DNA of 64,000 nt from the NCBI GenBank assembly GCA_900317955.1, contig ONIP01000014.1:1-64000 (forward strand), written 5' to 3'. A program made the translations under genes and the position numbers. The notes under the pieces were generated by a model. That model was not told the origin of the DNA, ran no database searches, and worked only from the letters and a program-made list of their open reading frames with translations. Source of the DNA: an uncultured Bacteroidales bacterium (lineage in GTDB: Bacteria; Bacteroidota; Bacteroidia; Bacteroidales; P3). Numbering within the stretch: the stretch's first letter is position 1; each line of letters opens with the position of its first letter. Positions 7,125-16,320 of the stretch are shown here, one piece after another.

Positions 7125-8183
7125 ATGCACATCATCGGACTAATGTCTGGCACCTCTCTCGACGGACTCGACATTGCTTACTGCCAAATCGACGAAGCTG
7201 GATTCAACCTCCTTGCCGCCGAGACCTACCCTTTCCCCCGCGAATGGGTACGCATCCTCTCTTCGCTCGAGAAAGCCTCCGCCTATGAATACGCCCTTGC
7301 CCACGTCAAACTTGGACATCTCTTCGGCCGCCTTGTCAACCGCTTCCGCAACGAACACCCCGGTCCCTGCGACGCCATAGCCTCACACGGACACACCATC
7401 TTCCACCAACCCAACCTCGCACTCACTGCCCAAATAGGCGACGGCAACGCCATCGCTGCCGAGACTGGCCTCCCTGTGGTTTACAATTTCCGCGCCCTCG
7501 ACGTCGCCCTCACCGGACAAGGCGCCCCACTTGTCCCCATCGGCGACCAAATCCTTTTCGGCGACTACGACGCCTGCCTCAACCTCGGCGGCTTCTCCAA
7601 CATTTCTTACAACAACGACAACCAAACCCGCGTGGCTTTTGACGTATGCCCTTGCAACATGGCGCTCAACCATGTAGCCAGGCTGGTGAACAAAGAATAT
7701 GACTCTGGTGGCGCAATCGCCCGCAGCGGCCACATCGACACCGCACTCCTTTCCGCCCTCGACGCCCTCCCCTACTACCGCCTCCCGCTGCCCAAATCGC
7801 TCGGCAAAGAATGGTTTGTATCCCATTTCCTGCCCCTCTTTTCCAATTCCGACATCACCCCGCCCAACCTGATGCGAACGCTCGTCGAACATATCGCCCA
7901 TCAAATATCCGGCTCCGTCAAAGGTCACGGCATTGGCACTATGCTCATCACTGGCGGCGGTGCAAAAAACCGCTACCTCATCGCCCGAATCCAGGCCATG
8001 ATTCCCAGCTGCAAAATAACCATACCTTCCGACGAAATCATCAACTACAAAGAAGCCATCATCTTCGCCCTACTCGGCTACTTGCGCCTAAATAACAAAA
8101 ACAACTGCCTCTCAAGCGTCACCGGCGCCCACCACGACAACTGCGGCGGCGACATCGCCGGCATTTCCTACATCAATCAATAA
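7125..8183 (+). CDS. anmK: Anhydro-N-acetylmuramic acid kinase
   Basis: AnmK phosphorylates and opens 1,6-anhydro-MurNAc recovered from peptidoglycan turnover, giving MurNAc-6-P. The N-terminus has the ATP-binding GLMSGTSLDG motif. GHTIFHQP, QIGDGNAIA, LTGQGAPLVP and LNLGGFSNISY follow in family order, and a second phosphate-binding stretch, TGGGAKN, lies near residue 275. The length of 352 aa is usual. It converges with hemW, overlapping its 3' end by 11 bp. Confidence 0.95.
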   Translation: MHIIGLMSGTSLDGLDIAYCQIDEAGFNLLAAETYPFPREWVRILSSLEKASAYEYALAHVKLGHLFGRLVNRFRNEHPGPCDAIASHGHTIFHQPNLALTAQIGDGNAIAAETGLPVVYNFRALDVALTGQGAPLVPIGDQILFGDYDACLNLGGFSNISYNNDNQTRVAFDVCPCNMALNHVARLVNKEYDSGGAIARSGHIDTALLSALDALPYYRLPLPKSLGKEWFVSHFLPLFSNSDITPPNLMRTLVEHIAHQISGSVKGHGIGTMLITGGGAKNRYLIARIQAMIPSCKITIPSDEIINYKEAIIFALLGYLRLNNKNNCLSSVTGAHHDNCGGDIAGISYINQ

Positions 8184-9282
8184 AAAGGTCTGACGCTATA
8201 CCATCTGCATGGAGCAGACCTTCGGCCGTAGGCCGATAATGCGTTGCGGTTTCTTCTATCAAACCTGCCACAACAAACCTCCCCACCTCTTTCGCCAACC
8301 GCGCGGCAAAGGGGGCAGCCACCTTGCTCTTATCTATCCCCTCAACGGTACGCAAGGCAGTCATAATATATTCATTATGTGCTTCTTTAAGCCCTAATTG
8401 CTCCTCGCCGTGGGCGATATGCCCAGTCGCAGCACTCTCTATATACTGTCCCACATCTGACACATTCCACCTCCTGTACTCCCCGTCAAACGAGTGCGCT
8501 GCCGCCCCCACGCCAAGATAAGGTGTCCGGTCCCAATAACGGCTGTTGTGCCGCGCCCTGAACCCTGGTCGGCAGAAATTCGAAATCTCGTACTGCTCAA
8601 AACCATTTTCTTTGGCCCACGACAGCATCGTCTTATAGTGACATAACGCCTCATCCTCGCTTGCCGGTTTCACCGCCCCACGCGCCACCTGCCCTGCCAA
8701 TATGGTACCGTCCTCTATTGTCAGGGAATAGGCGGAAAGGTGCGTTATCCCCATGCGGCCAGCCTGTTCTAAATTGTCCAGCCAATCGGCATCCGTCTGT
8801 CCCGGCAACCCATAAATCAAATCTAAACTGACATTATCAAACCCCGCCGTATGGGCGTTCTCCACCGCTTCAATGGCCTGGGCTGCACTGTGCCTGCGGT
8901 TCAACATCCGCAAATCATCATCATGAAAAGACTGCACCCCTATACTCAACCGATTGAAGAATCTCAATTCTTTCAACTCTTTCAAATATGGCAGGGAAAG
9001 GTCTTCGGGATTCGCTTCAAGGGTAACCTCTTCGGTATTGGACACGTCATAATATTCCCGCAAGGCATCTACAATCTTGCCCAACTGTCGTATGCTGAGC
9101 AACGACGGCGTTCCTCCTCCAAAATAAACTGTCCGCACCGGATGTTCCATGGAATGTCTCCGCAGCAACAACTCCTTGCACACTGCATCGACATACGGCT
9201 CTTTGTCCTGAGAGGTAACTACCGAATAGAACGCACAATAGGTGCACTTTCTATGGCAGTACGGAACATGCAAATAAATCAT
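8173..9282 (-). CDS. hemW: HemW-like radical SAM heme chaperone
   Basis: Related to coproporphyrinogen III oxidase HemN, but HemW acts as a heme-binding radical SAM protein that delivers heme. The radical SAM cluster motif is at the extreme N-terminus, C9-x3-C13-x2-C16 (YCHRKCTYC), followed by YFGGGTPSLL and the EANPEDL strand. The HemN-specific N-terminal extension is missing, which favours HemW. At 369 aa the length is usual. It follows meaB by 3 nt and is in the same operon. Confidence 0.9.
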   Translation of the reverse strand: MIYLHVPYCHRKCTYCAFYSVVTSQDKEPYVDAVCKELLLRRHSMEHPVRTVYFGGGTPSLLSIRQLGKIVDALREYYDVSNTEEVTLEANPEDLSLPYLKELKELRFFNRLSIGVQSFHDDDLRMLNRRHSAAQAIEAVENAHTAGFDNVSLDLIYGLPGQTDADWLDNLEQAGRMGITHLSAYSLTIEDGTILAGQVARGAVKPASEDEALCHYKTMLSWAKENGFEQYEISNFCRPGFRARHNSRYWDRTPYLGVGAAAHSFDGEYRRWNVSDVGQYIESAATGHIAHGEEQLGLKEAHNEYIMTALRTVEGIDKSKVAAPFAARLAKEVGRFVVAGLIEETATHYRPTAEGLLHADGIASDLFID

Positions 9283-9285
9283 CCC

Positions 9286-10386
9286 TTAATGAAAACTATC
9301 CAACAGCATGTCCGCAGCAGCGTATGCACTAATCTTGTTGTCAAGTATTTCCTGACTTACATGAGCCAAGCGTTCCTCCATACCAGGGGCATTATAGAAC
9401 CTGTCGCGCAATCCGTTTTCTATCGTCTCGCTGAGTATTCGCAGGCTCTGCTGCTGACGTTTATGGTAAAAGTAGCCATTCGATTTTGTGAATGTCACAT
9501 ACTCCATCACATTGTTCCATAACTCCTGAACACCCTGATGCGTATATGCCGAACAGAGCTGCACCTTCACCAACCATTGGGATTCGGGCATGGGAAACAG
9601 ATGCAAGGCATTGCGGAACTGCGTGGCTGCCAACTCCGCTTTCATCGGGTCGATGTCGCACTTGTTGATGGCTATCATGTCGGCCATCTCCATAATGCCG
9701 CGCTTAATTCCCTGTAACTCGTCGCCGGTATTGGCCAGCTGCAATAGCAAAAAGAAGTCGACCATCGAGTGCGCTGCCACTTCCGACTGGCCAACGCCCA
9801 CGGTCTCCACTATCACCACGTCGAATCCTGCTGCCTCACAAAGCACTATTATTTCTCTTGTCTTGCGCGCCACACCTCCCAACGACCCAGCCGAGGGGGA
9901 AGGCCGTATAAAAGCATTCGGGTCGACCGATAGCTCTTCCATTCGGGTCTTGTCGCCCAAGATACTTCCTTTGCTGCGCTCGCTGCTGGGGTCTATGGCC
10001 AACACTGCCACCTTGTGGTTATGACTCGTAAGGTACTTTCCCAAAGCTTCAATTATTGTACTTTTCCCAGCACCGGGAACGCCTGTAATTCCTAACCTTA
10101 CAGACTTGCCGGAATAAGGCAGGCAACGTTCTATCACTTCCTGTGCCTTCTGCTGATGGGCATGCAGTGAACTCTCTACCAACGTGATTGCACGGCTCAA
10201 CATCGACCGGTCGCCTCCAAGTATTCCCGACACCATCTCTTCCACCGTTACCTCTTTGCGTTTAAAGCTTCGCACCTTCTCCAAATAGCTGTTATTCACT
10301 TGCTCAGGCTGTTTCACACCCTGCTGCACACTCAACGCCGATTCGTAATCAAAATTACTATATAAATGCTTATCTTCTGTAGCCAT
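9286..10386 (-). CDS. meaB: MeaB/ArgK-type G3E GTPase, methylmalonyl-CoA mutase chaperone
   Basis: P-loop GTPase that protects and reloads B12-dependent methylmalonyl-CoA mutase. The P-loop GVPGAGKST is at residues 102-110; AIDPSSERSKGSILGDKTRM and ETVGVGQSE mark the switch regions, and NKCD is the guanine-specificity motif. The 366 aa include an N-terminal helical extension. It is the first gene of a two-gene operon with hemW. The mutase itself is not in the window; it supplies the succinate-propionate pathway common in Bacteroidales. Confidence 0.92.
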   Translation of the reverse strand: MATEDKHLYSNFDYESALSVQQGVKQPEQVNNSYLEKVRSFKRKEVTVEEMVSGILGGDRSMLSRAITLVESSLHAHQQKAQEVIERCLPYSGKSVRLGITGVPGAGKSTIIEALGKYLTSHNHKVAVLAIDPSSERSKGSILGDKTRMEELSVDPNAFIRPSPSAGSLGGVARKTREIIVLCEAAGFDVVIVETVGVGQSEVAAHSMVDFFLLLQLANTGDELQGIKRGIMEMADMIAINKCDIDPMKAELAATQFRNALHLFPMPESQWLVKVQLCSAYTHQGVQELWNNVMEYVTFTKSNGYFYHKRQQQSLRILSETIENGLRDRFYNAPGMEERLAHVSQEILDNKISAYAAADMLLDSFH

Positions 10387-10702
10387 ATTTAGTGTTTTAA
10401 GTTATAATATAACGCACAAAAGCCGTTCATAGTATTGAGGCAACCTTTTTTTATAGAAAAAAACCTACGCCCCCCCAGCCCCAACACCTCCGAACCATTT
10501 CCACTAACAGTTACATCTAAAAATCAAATATCTCTCTCCTATCCAATAAGTTAAAAGTAAATTCGCTTTTTCAGCACTAAAACACTTATAATTCCATAGT
10601 TTTTTCCCTCTTGACAACTGTTATTCACCTTAACATATAGTGTACTATCACTGTGTAAAAATCTCATTTATAATGTATACAAAAAATATTTTCAAAAAAA
10701 TT
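10387..10702. other. AT-rich spacer between meaB and tRNA
   Basis: About 320 nt of AT-rich DNA with no supported coding region. It must hold the meaB promoter on the minus strand, but I see no clear TAnnTTTG match there. The right end carries the tRNA promoter. Confidence 0.5.
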
Positions 10703-10732
10703 TTGCCATGTCGCAAAAAGTTAGTACTTTTG
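10703..10732 (+). promoter_or_regulatory. Promoter of the tRNA gene
   Basis: TTG at 10703-10705 and TACTTTTG at 10725-10732 are separated by 19 nt, the Bacteroidota spacing. The tRNA begins 33 nt after the -7 box. Confidence 0.75.
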
Positions 10733-10765
10733 CAACCGCTTTCCGAAAGAAAACACACCAATGAT

Positions 10766-10839
10766 GGCGGGATAGCTCAGCTGGTTAGAGCGCTGGATTC
10801 ATAACCCGGAGGTCATCAGTTCAAGTCTGATTCCCGCTA
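10766..10839 (+). tRNA. tRNA with CAT anticodon (Met, or Ile2)
   Basis: 74 nt. The acceptor ggcggga pairs with tcccgct (first pair G-T), the D-arm is gctcagctggttagagc, the anticodon loop is ttcataa, and the T-arm is atcag-ttcaagt-ctgat. No CCA is encoded. The anticodon stem has an A-C mismatch next to the loop. CAT could be elongator Met or lysidine-modified Ile; I cannot decide between them. Confidence 0.9.
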
Positions 10840-10846
10840 CATTTTT

Positions 10847-10882
10847 AAAGGTAGTCTTGATACAAATAAGACTACCTTTTTT
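10847..10882 (+). terminator. Intrinsic terminator of the tRNA transcript
   Basis: A 12-bp perfect stem (10847-10858 with 10868-10879), a 9-nt loop and a T-run. It lies 8 nt after the tRNA. Confidence 0.9.
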
Positions 10883-11005
10883 CATTTGGCCATATTTCAA
10901 GAACAAATCAAAATACACTCAACCTCAAAGAGGCTGAATAAAAACCATTATTATCAAACAAAACCTATTCGGTAACTGCCAAGAAGAGGTCTACGATTCT
11001 AAAAA

Positions 11006-11482
11006 TCAAATATCATCTTCGGTTTCGGGTATCATCTCATCCCAGTTGATTTGTGTGGGGTAGATGTTATCGCGGATTATGGTTCCTGGAAATTCATTTC
11101 TAATATGCTGTAAAAACACGAAAGCATCAAGCCGCGTTCTGAAATCCCCGACTTTCACCTTGAAATTCGGCTCATCAAACACTACATAAGCTTCCACCCC
11201 TGGATAAGCTTCGCGTATCCTCTCTTTCATGTCAAAAGCTCTGTTTTTAGACTCCGTGCCCGACAACGATGCTATCTGGATGCGGTACCCCGGTATGGTA
11301 CGCACACGTTCGTTGAGTTCAATATGTTTCTGAACCAATTGACTCACCGCAACATCACCTTTAATCTCAATATGACCTCTTGAACGGTTGCTTCCGTATG
11401 GCCGATAACTCTGGGCACTAATCGTCAACCCAAACATTACAAACACAGGCAACAGCAAAAAATATTTTTTCATATTGTGCAA
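11006..11482 (-). CDS. Secreted SPOR-domain protein
   Basis: 158 aa with a signal peptide (KKYFLLLPVFVMFGLTISAQS). The C-terminal half has the SPOR pattern: YRIQIASLSG...NRAFDMKERI, then FKVKVGDFRTRLDAFVFLQHI. SPOR domains bind peptidoglycan stripped of stem peptides, often at division sites. Translation may begin at the internal methionine at 11473 (MKKYF), which gives a cleaner signal peptide. It lies downstream of the Usp gene, behind a terminator. Confidence 0.8.
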   Translation of the reverse strand: MHNMKKYFLLLPVFVMFGLTISAQSYRPYGSNRSRGHIEIKGDVAVSQLVQKHIELNERVRTIPGYRIQIASLSGTESKNRAFDMKERIREAYPGVEAYVVFDEPNFKVKVGDFRTRLDAFVFLQHIRNEFPGTIIRDNIYPTQINWDEMIPETEDDI

Positions 11483-11495
11483 TCTAAAACATAAA

Positions 11496-11529
11496 GACTC
11501 TTGCTGGACGGTCTATGCCAGCAAGAGTC
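11496..11529 (-). terminator. Intrinsic terminator of the Usp gene
   Basis: A 12-bp perfect stem (11496-11507 with 11518-11529) with a 10-nt loop. On the minus strand it is followed by tttatgtttt, and on the plus strand by attctttttt, so it may act in both directions. Confidence 0.75.
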
Positions 11530-11558
11530 ATTCTTTTTTCTATCTTCAACAGCCTTTC

Positions 11559-12374
11559 TTACTTGGCAAAGGAGTTCACCTCCTCCGGCCGTATAGAAAG
11601 CACAGGCCTACTCGACATGGTCAACATCTGCTGGGCGTAGGTGCCAAGCAGAAAACTCGTAAGCGACGACTCTTGCTCAGTCATGATTACTATCATGTCG
11701 GCATCTATCTCGTCGGCATACTCCAACGTGGTAATCGTAAGGTTTTTGGGCACACTCACGCACTTGCAGGTGTGCGGAACTCCTGCCTTCTCAAGATAAT
11801 GGTCCACCTGGTTGACATAGCTGTCAACAATACCCATAATACTCTTGTTATCAGAAGTATACAGACCTAAAATATGTAATTCAGACCCGAATGCCTTGGC
11901 AAAATTTGCTGCAGCGGCAACCTTCTGGCGAGTGTCAGGCGAACTGTCGATGGGCACCACAATGCGCTCAAGCGACTTATGGAAATTGAACCCTTCACGG
12001 ATAGTGAGCACAGGAGCTTGTGACTCAGCAATGGTACGGTAGGTATTGCGGCCTATCCAGTTCTTCTCAAAACCAGACATACCGTGCGTTCCTACAACAA
12101 TCAGAAAAGCTTCGTCTTCTTTAGCTTGCTGGCACAATTCCTTCGATACCTTGCCTTCTCTTATCACATATTCCATCTTGATGCCTTTCAGCAAATGTGC
12201 CACACCTGCATTGCGGCGTTCAATTTCTTCACGAATAGGGCCTTCATCCTGACCCTTCTCTTTCACATACACCAAACGCAAATCCTGCTGAAAACGATTG
12301 GCAATGTCTATTGCCAAGTCAACCGCATTCGCAGAACCTGCAGAAAAATCAAATCCAACAAGAACTTTACCCAT
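11559..12374 (-). CDS. Tandem-domain universal stress protein
   Basis: 271 aa made of two Usp domains. The N-terminal domain begins KVLVGFDFSAGS and has the ATP-binding signature VVGTHGMSGF...GRNTYRTI, about residues 100-120. The second starts near residue 145 (RIVVPIDSSPDT) and ends with a weaker motif, VIMTEQESSLTSFLLGTYA. Usp proteins are cytosolic stress or survival factors. The gene stands alone between a strong minus-strand promoter and a terminator. A distant paralog sits at 25065-25895. Confidence 0.88.
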   Translation of the reverse strand: MGKVLVGFDFSAGSANAVDLAIDIANRFQQDLRLVYVKEKGQDEGPIREEIERRNAGVAHLLKGIKMEYVIREGKVSKELCQQAKEDEAFLIVVGTHGMSGFEKNWIGRNTYRTIAESQAPVLTIREGFNFHKSLERIVVPIDSSPDTRQKVAAAANFAKAFGSELHILGLYTSDNKSIMGIVDSYVNQVDHYLEKAGVPHTCKCVSVPKNLTITTLEYADEIDADMIVIMTEQESSLTSFLLGTYAQQMLTMSSRPVLSIRPEEVNSFAK

Positions 12375-12408
12375 ATCTTTTTTAGAATTTAATTATTATT
12401 TCACGGTA

Positions 12409-12439
12409 CAAAGATACACTTTTTTTTCCAATTATTCAA
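12409..12439 (-). promoter_or_regulatory. Minus-strand promoter of the Usp gene
   Basis: On the minus strand, TTG (12439-12437) and TATCTTTG (12416-12409) are 20 nt apart. The predicted start leaves a leader of about 25-30 nt before the ATG at 12374. Confidence 0.65.
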
Positions 12440-12954
12440 TATTTTTTCAACCTTGTCCAGAAAAAAGCAACTTCACACCTCTCCAAAGTTCCGTTCTTTC
12501 TTTTCCCTAACCCATAATTTCCAAGACATTAAAACATGGTGCCCCCACTTCGTTGATTATTTCCTTTCCCCTCCCCCATAGCAAGTTTTTGATGCACATT
12601 TTAGCACTTCTTTCGAACAAAAAAAATGAAAAAAAATCAAAAATTTCGCCCATTGATAACGTCATATCGGATACAAGCATTTTTGCAAAATGCTCTCATT
12701 TTTTATCACAGCATCACATTTCTTACGACGCTCGAAAAACGATTCGGCAAGTACGTTCAATTGCAACCATGGAAAACACAAAACAAGAATACATAATTTA
12801 CTGAGTATTAAAGCTTAAATAATAAACGGAGTTTTATCACGGACATATTTTTTCAACCAGAAAAAAAAGGCGTTTAACGTCCCAAATCAGGTTTCAATAT
12901 TCTTGCCAACAAGCATGGTTGAAATCTTTTTATAAAAAAATTACAAACAAACGT
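12440..12954. other. AT-rich spacer before the rnf operon
   Basis: About 515 nt of AT-rich DNA with no convincing gene, RNA or repeat. The short frame at 12553-12804 has no family features or ribosome-binding site. The right end runs into the rnf promoter. Confidence 0.5.
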
Positions 12955-12983
12955 TGTAAGTATAAAAAAAAACCGTAAATTTG
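12955..12983 (+). promoter_or_regulatory. Promoter of the rnf operon
   Basis: TTG (12955-12957), an 18-nt spacer and TAAATTTG (12976-12983). The leader before rnfB is about 40 nt and AT-rich. Confidence 0.7.
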
Positions 12984-13032
12984 CATTTTAAATATAATAA
13001 CAAAAGAAAACTAACAAAACACTAATAAAACA

Positions 13033-13917
13033 ATGACTAACATGATTTTGACTGCAGTACTGGTGTTAGGCCTGATAGGGGTTATCTTCGCCATTGTGCT
13101 GTATTTTGTCGCCCAAAAGTTCAAAGTTTTAGAAGATCCGCTGATCGATGAGATTGCCGAGGTTCTTCCCGGCGCCAACTGCGGAGGATGCGGTAAAGCC
13201 GGATGTCGCGCCATGGCCGAAGCTTTCGTAAAGCAAGGCAACATGGATGGCTTGAAATGCCCCGCCGGTGGCGAAGAAGTCGCTAAAAAGGTGGCCGCCC
13301 TTCTGGGGTGCACCCCCGAAGTGTCCGACCCCATGGTCGCCGTTGTTCGCTGCAATGGTTCCTGCGCCAACGCCACAGCCAAAAACAACTATGACGGCCT
13401 TGCTGACTGCGCCTTCGCCAATTCCGTCTACGCTGGCGAGAGCGGATGCGTATTCGGCTGCCTCGGTCTCGGAAACTGCGTTAACGCCTGCCAGTTCGGT
13501 GCCCTGAGCCTCGACCCCGAGACGGGTCTCCCCGTTGTTGACGACGAGAAATGCACCGCCTGCGGTGCCTGCGTCAAGGCTTGCCCCCGCGGCATTATCG
13601 AACTTAGAAAGAAAGGCGTTAAGAACCGTCGAGTTTTTGTCGCCTGCCGCAACAAAGAAAAAGGTGCTGTGGCACGCAAGGCTTGCACCGCCGCCTGCAT
13701 CGGCTGCGGCAAGTGCGAAAAGACATGCCCATTCGGAGCCATCAAGGTGGAAAATAACTTGGCTTACATCGACTTTAACCTCTGCCGTCTCTGCCGCAAA
13801 TGCGTGGCTGAATGTCCTACAGGAGCCATTCATGCCGTCAACTTCCCTCCCCTCCCTCCCAAGAAGGAAACCGTCGAACCAGCCCCTGTGACTCAACCCG
13901 AAGCCAAGACTGTGTAA
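13033..13917 (+). CDS. rnfB: Rnf complex iron-sulfur subunit RnfB
   Basis: Rnf is a membrane complex that couples ferredoxin:NAD+ electron transfer to pumping of Na+ or H+. RnfB is the ferredoxin-side subunit, with one N-terminal membrane helix (residues about 4-26). The clostridial-type cluster motif CGGCGKAGC is near residue 49. Then come several ferredoxin-like 4Fe-4S motifs (CTACGACVKACP, CIGCGKCEKTCP, CRLCRKCVAECP). 294 aa is typical of the longer RnfB. It is the first gene of the operon. Confidence 0.95.
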   Translation: MTNMILTAVLVLGLIGVIFAIVLYFVAQKFKVLEDPLIDEIAEVLPGANCGGCGKAGCRAMAEAFVKQGNMDGLKCPAGGEEVAKKVAALLGCTPEVSDPMVAVVRCNGSCANATAKNNYDGLADCAFANSVYAGESGCVFGCLGLGNCVNACQFGALSLDPETGLPVVDDEKCTACGACVKACPRGIIELRKKGVKNRRVFVACRNKEKGAVARKACTAACIGCGKCEKTCPFGAIKVENNLAYIDFNLCRLCRKCVAECPTGAIHAVNFPPLPPKKETVEPAPVTQPEAKTV

Positions 13918-13963
13918 CATACTTTAACCATCCGGAACAATCAACCAAAAGAACCTGGAAAAG

Positions 13964-15292
13964 ATGAAGACATTCAGAATGGGTGGTGTCCACCCCGAAG
14001 AAAACAAAATATCTACCAATGCCGCCATCGAGCAGATGCCTCTGCCAAAACAGGTGGCTGTGTTAATGAACCAGCATCTCGGTGCTCCCGCCACTCCCAT
14101 CGTCGCTAAAGGCGATAAAGTGAAAGTGGGTCAACTCATCGCCGAGGCTCAAGCCTTCATGTGCGCCAACATCCACTCCCCTGTCAGCGGTACTGTCAAC
14201 AAAATCGATGTTTGCAAGGACATGGTCGGCCTCCCAAAAACCGCCATCTATATTGATGTTGAAGGGGACGAATGGATGGAATCCATCGACCGCACTCCCG
14301 ACATCAAACGCGAATGCAACCTTGAACCCAAAGAGATTGTTGCCAAACTCAAAGAAATGGGCATCGTCGGACTCGGCGGAGCCACCTTCCCCGCACACAT
14401 CAAATACAGCGTCCCCGAAGGCAAGAAAGCAGAATACCTCATCATCAATGCCGCCGAATGTGAGCCTTACCTCACTTCCGACCACCGCGTCATGATGGAA
14501 CATGCCGAGGAAATCTGCATAGGTGTAAGCATACTCCGCAAAGCACTCGGCGTACCTAACGCCTACATCGGCATTGAAAGCAACAAACCCGAACCCATCC
14601 GCGTCATGACCGAGGCCGCCAAGCAATTTGAAGGCATCATCGTCGAACCGCTGGTGGTAAAATACCCGCAAGGAGCCGAAAAGCAACTCATCAACTCCAT
14701 CACGGGCCGCAAAGTTCCCAGTGGCAAACTGCCTATCGACGTAGGTTGCGTTGTGAGCAACATTGGTACCACCTTCGCAGTATACGAGGCCATACAGAAA
14801 AACAAACCTCTTATCGAGAACATCCTCACCGTTACGGGCAAGAAACTCCCCAGCCAGCACAACTACCAGTGCCGCATCGGCATCACTTACAATGATATCA
14901 TCAAACACGCTCTTGGCGAGCTCCCCGCCAACACCGGTAAAGTCATCAGCGGCGGCACTATGATGGGTAAAGCCATCAGCAACCTCGACGCCCCCACAAC
15001 CAAAGGCGCAAGCAGCGTCCTGGTCATGGACGAGTCCGAATCCCGCCGCGGTCCAGAAAGCAACTGCATCCGCTGCGGAAAATGTATCAATGCCTGCCCA
15101 ATGGGGCTGGAGCCCTATCTCTTCTCGGCTCTCGTCAAGAACAACCGCATCGAGGAGGCCAAAGAACACAACATCCTCGACTGTATCGAATGCGGATGCT
15201 GCTTCTTTAGCTGCCCCGCCAACAAACCCCTCACCGACGAGATTCGCCTGGGCAAAAACAAAGTCCGCGCCATGATGGCAGCTAAGAAATAA
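13964..15292 (+). CDS. rnfC: Rnf complex NADH-binding subunit RnfC
   Basis: RnfC carries the NADH/FMN site and two 4Fe-4S clusters. A biotinyl/lipoyl-like N-terminal fold (GQLIAEAQAFMCANIHSPVSG) is followed by the nucleotide-binding GIVGLGGATFPAH, and near the C-terminus by CIRCGKCINACPMGL and CIECGCCFFSCPANKP. 442 aa is usual. It lies 46 nt after rnfB. Confidence 0.95.
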   Translation: MKTFRMGGVHPEENKISTNAAIEQMPLPKQVAVLMNQHLGAPATPIVAKGDKVKVGQLIAEAQAFMCANIHSPVSGTVNKIDVCKDMVGLPKTAIYIDVEGDEWMESIDRTPDIKRECNLEPKEIVAKLKEMGIVGLGGATFPAHIKYSVPEGKKAEYLIINAAECEPYLTSDHRVMMEHAEEICIGVSILRKALGVPNAYIGIESNKPEPIRVMTEAAKQFEGIIVEPLVVKYPQGAEKQLINSITGRKVPSGKLPIDVGCVVSNIGTTFAVYEAIQKNKPLIENILTVTGKKLPSQHNYQCRIGITYNDIIKHALGELPANTGKVISGGTMMGKAISNLDAPTTKGASSVLVMDESESRRGPESNCIRCGKCINACPMGLEPYLFSALVKNNRIEEAKEHNILDCIECGCCFFSCPANKPLTDEIRLGKNKVRAMMAAKK

Positions 15293-15338
15293 TTGGTATT
15301 ATTAACCCTTTTGACAATCGTTCATAATATTATAAGGT

Positions 15339-16298
15339 ATGAATCTACTTAAAATATCCGGTTCTCCGCACGTCCACAGCGACGAATCGACCAAGAAAAT
15401 CATGTGGCGCGTCAATCTCGCCTTGGTGCCTATGCTCCTCACCGGCATCGCCTTCTTTGGACTCAACGCACTCCTTATTAGCATCGTCTCCGTGGCCTGC
15501 TGCTGCCTGTTCCAATGGCTGATTGAAAAATTCATTATGAAAGTGCCCTCAACGGTATGTGACGGCTCTGCCATCGTAACCGGCCTGCTGCTGGCTTTCA
15601 ACGTCCCTGCTACAGCCGACATGATATGGCTGGTTGCTATCGGTGCCTTAGTTGCCATCGGCGTGGGTAAAATGAGTTTCGGCGGTCTCGGCAAGAATCC
15701 CTTCAACCCCGCCCTCGTCGGTCGTGTATTCCTGCTCATCTCCTTCCCCGTACAGATGACCACATGGCCCACCGTCGGCAAATGGTTCCCCATGACTACC
15801 GATACCGTCAGCGGTCCTACTCCTCTGGGGCTCCTTAAAGAAGGCGGAAACATCGACCTCCCCTCTCTTGTCGACATGTTCCTCGGCCACATTGGAGGCT
15901 CCCTCGGCGAAGTGAGTGCCATCGCCATCCTGATTGGTGCCATCTACCTCCTTTGCCGCAAGGTTATCTCCTGGCATATCCCCGTCTCATTCATCGGCAC
16001 AGCTTTCATCTTCAGCGGTATACTCTGGCTGGTTGACCCCTCACAGTTTGTCGACCCCATTACTACTATCCTCACCGGTGGCATTATGCTCGGTGCCTGT
16101 TTCATGGCTACCGACATGGTAACCTCCCCCATGGCACGCAGTGGCCAGCTTGTTTTTGGTGTAGGCTGCGGCCTTCTCACCATCATCATCCGCAACTGGG
16201 GAGCCTACCCTGAAGGCGTTTCATTCGCCATCCTCCTCATGAACGCTGTCACTCCGCTCATCAATCGTTGGTGCAAACCCACACGCTTTGCTTGTTAA
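15339..16298 (+). CDS. rnfD: Rnf complex membrane subunit RnfD
   Basis: Multi-pass membrane flavoprotein subunit (319 aa, about nine hydrophobic segments). The periplasmic flavin-attachment motif is S158-G-P-T161, with T161 the expected residue for covalent FMN; the third position is P rather than the common A. FGGLGKNPFNPALVGRVFLL is a family block. It lies 46 nt after rnfC. Confidence 0.93.
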   Translation: MNLLKISGSPHVHSDESTKKIMWRVNLALVPMLLTGIAFFGLNALLISIVSVACCCLFQWLIEKFIMKVPSTVCDGSAIVTGLLLAFNVPATADMIWLVAIGALVAIGVGKMSFGGLGKNPFNPALVGRVFLLISFPVQMTTWPTVGKWFPMTTDTVSGPTPLGLLKEGGNIDLPSLVDMFLGHIGGSLGEVSAIAILIGAIYLLCRKVISWHIPVSFIGTAFIFSGILWLVDPSQFVDPITTILTGGIMLGACFMATDMVTSPMARSGQLVFGVGCGLLTIIIRNWGAYPEGVSFAILLMNAVTPLINRWCKPTRFAC

Positions 16299-16320
16299 AC
16301 CTATAAAAAGACAAATCATT

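Noticed and set aside
12553-12804. Small gene before rnf
   Set aside because: AT-rich, no ribosome-binding site or motif; it lies in a spacer.
14063-15169. 368-aa open frame on the minus strand
   Set aside because: Antisense to rnfC, which has intact motifs.
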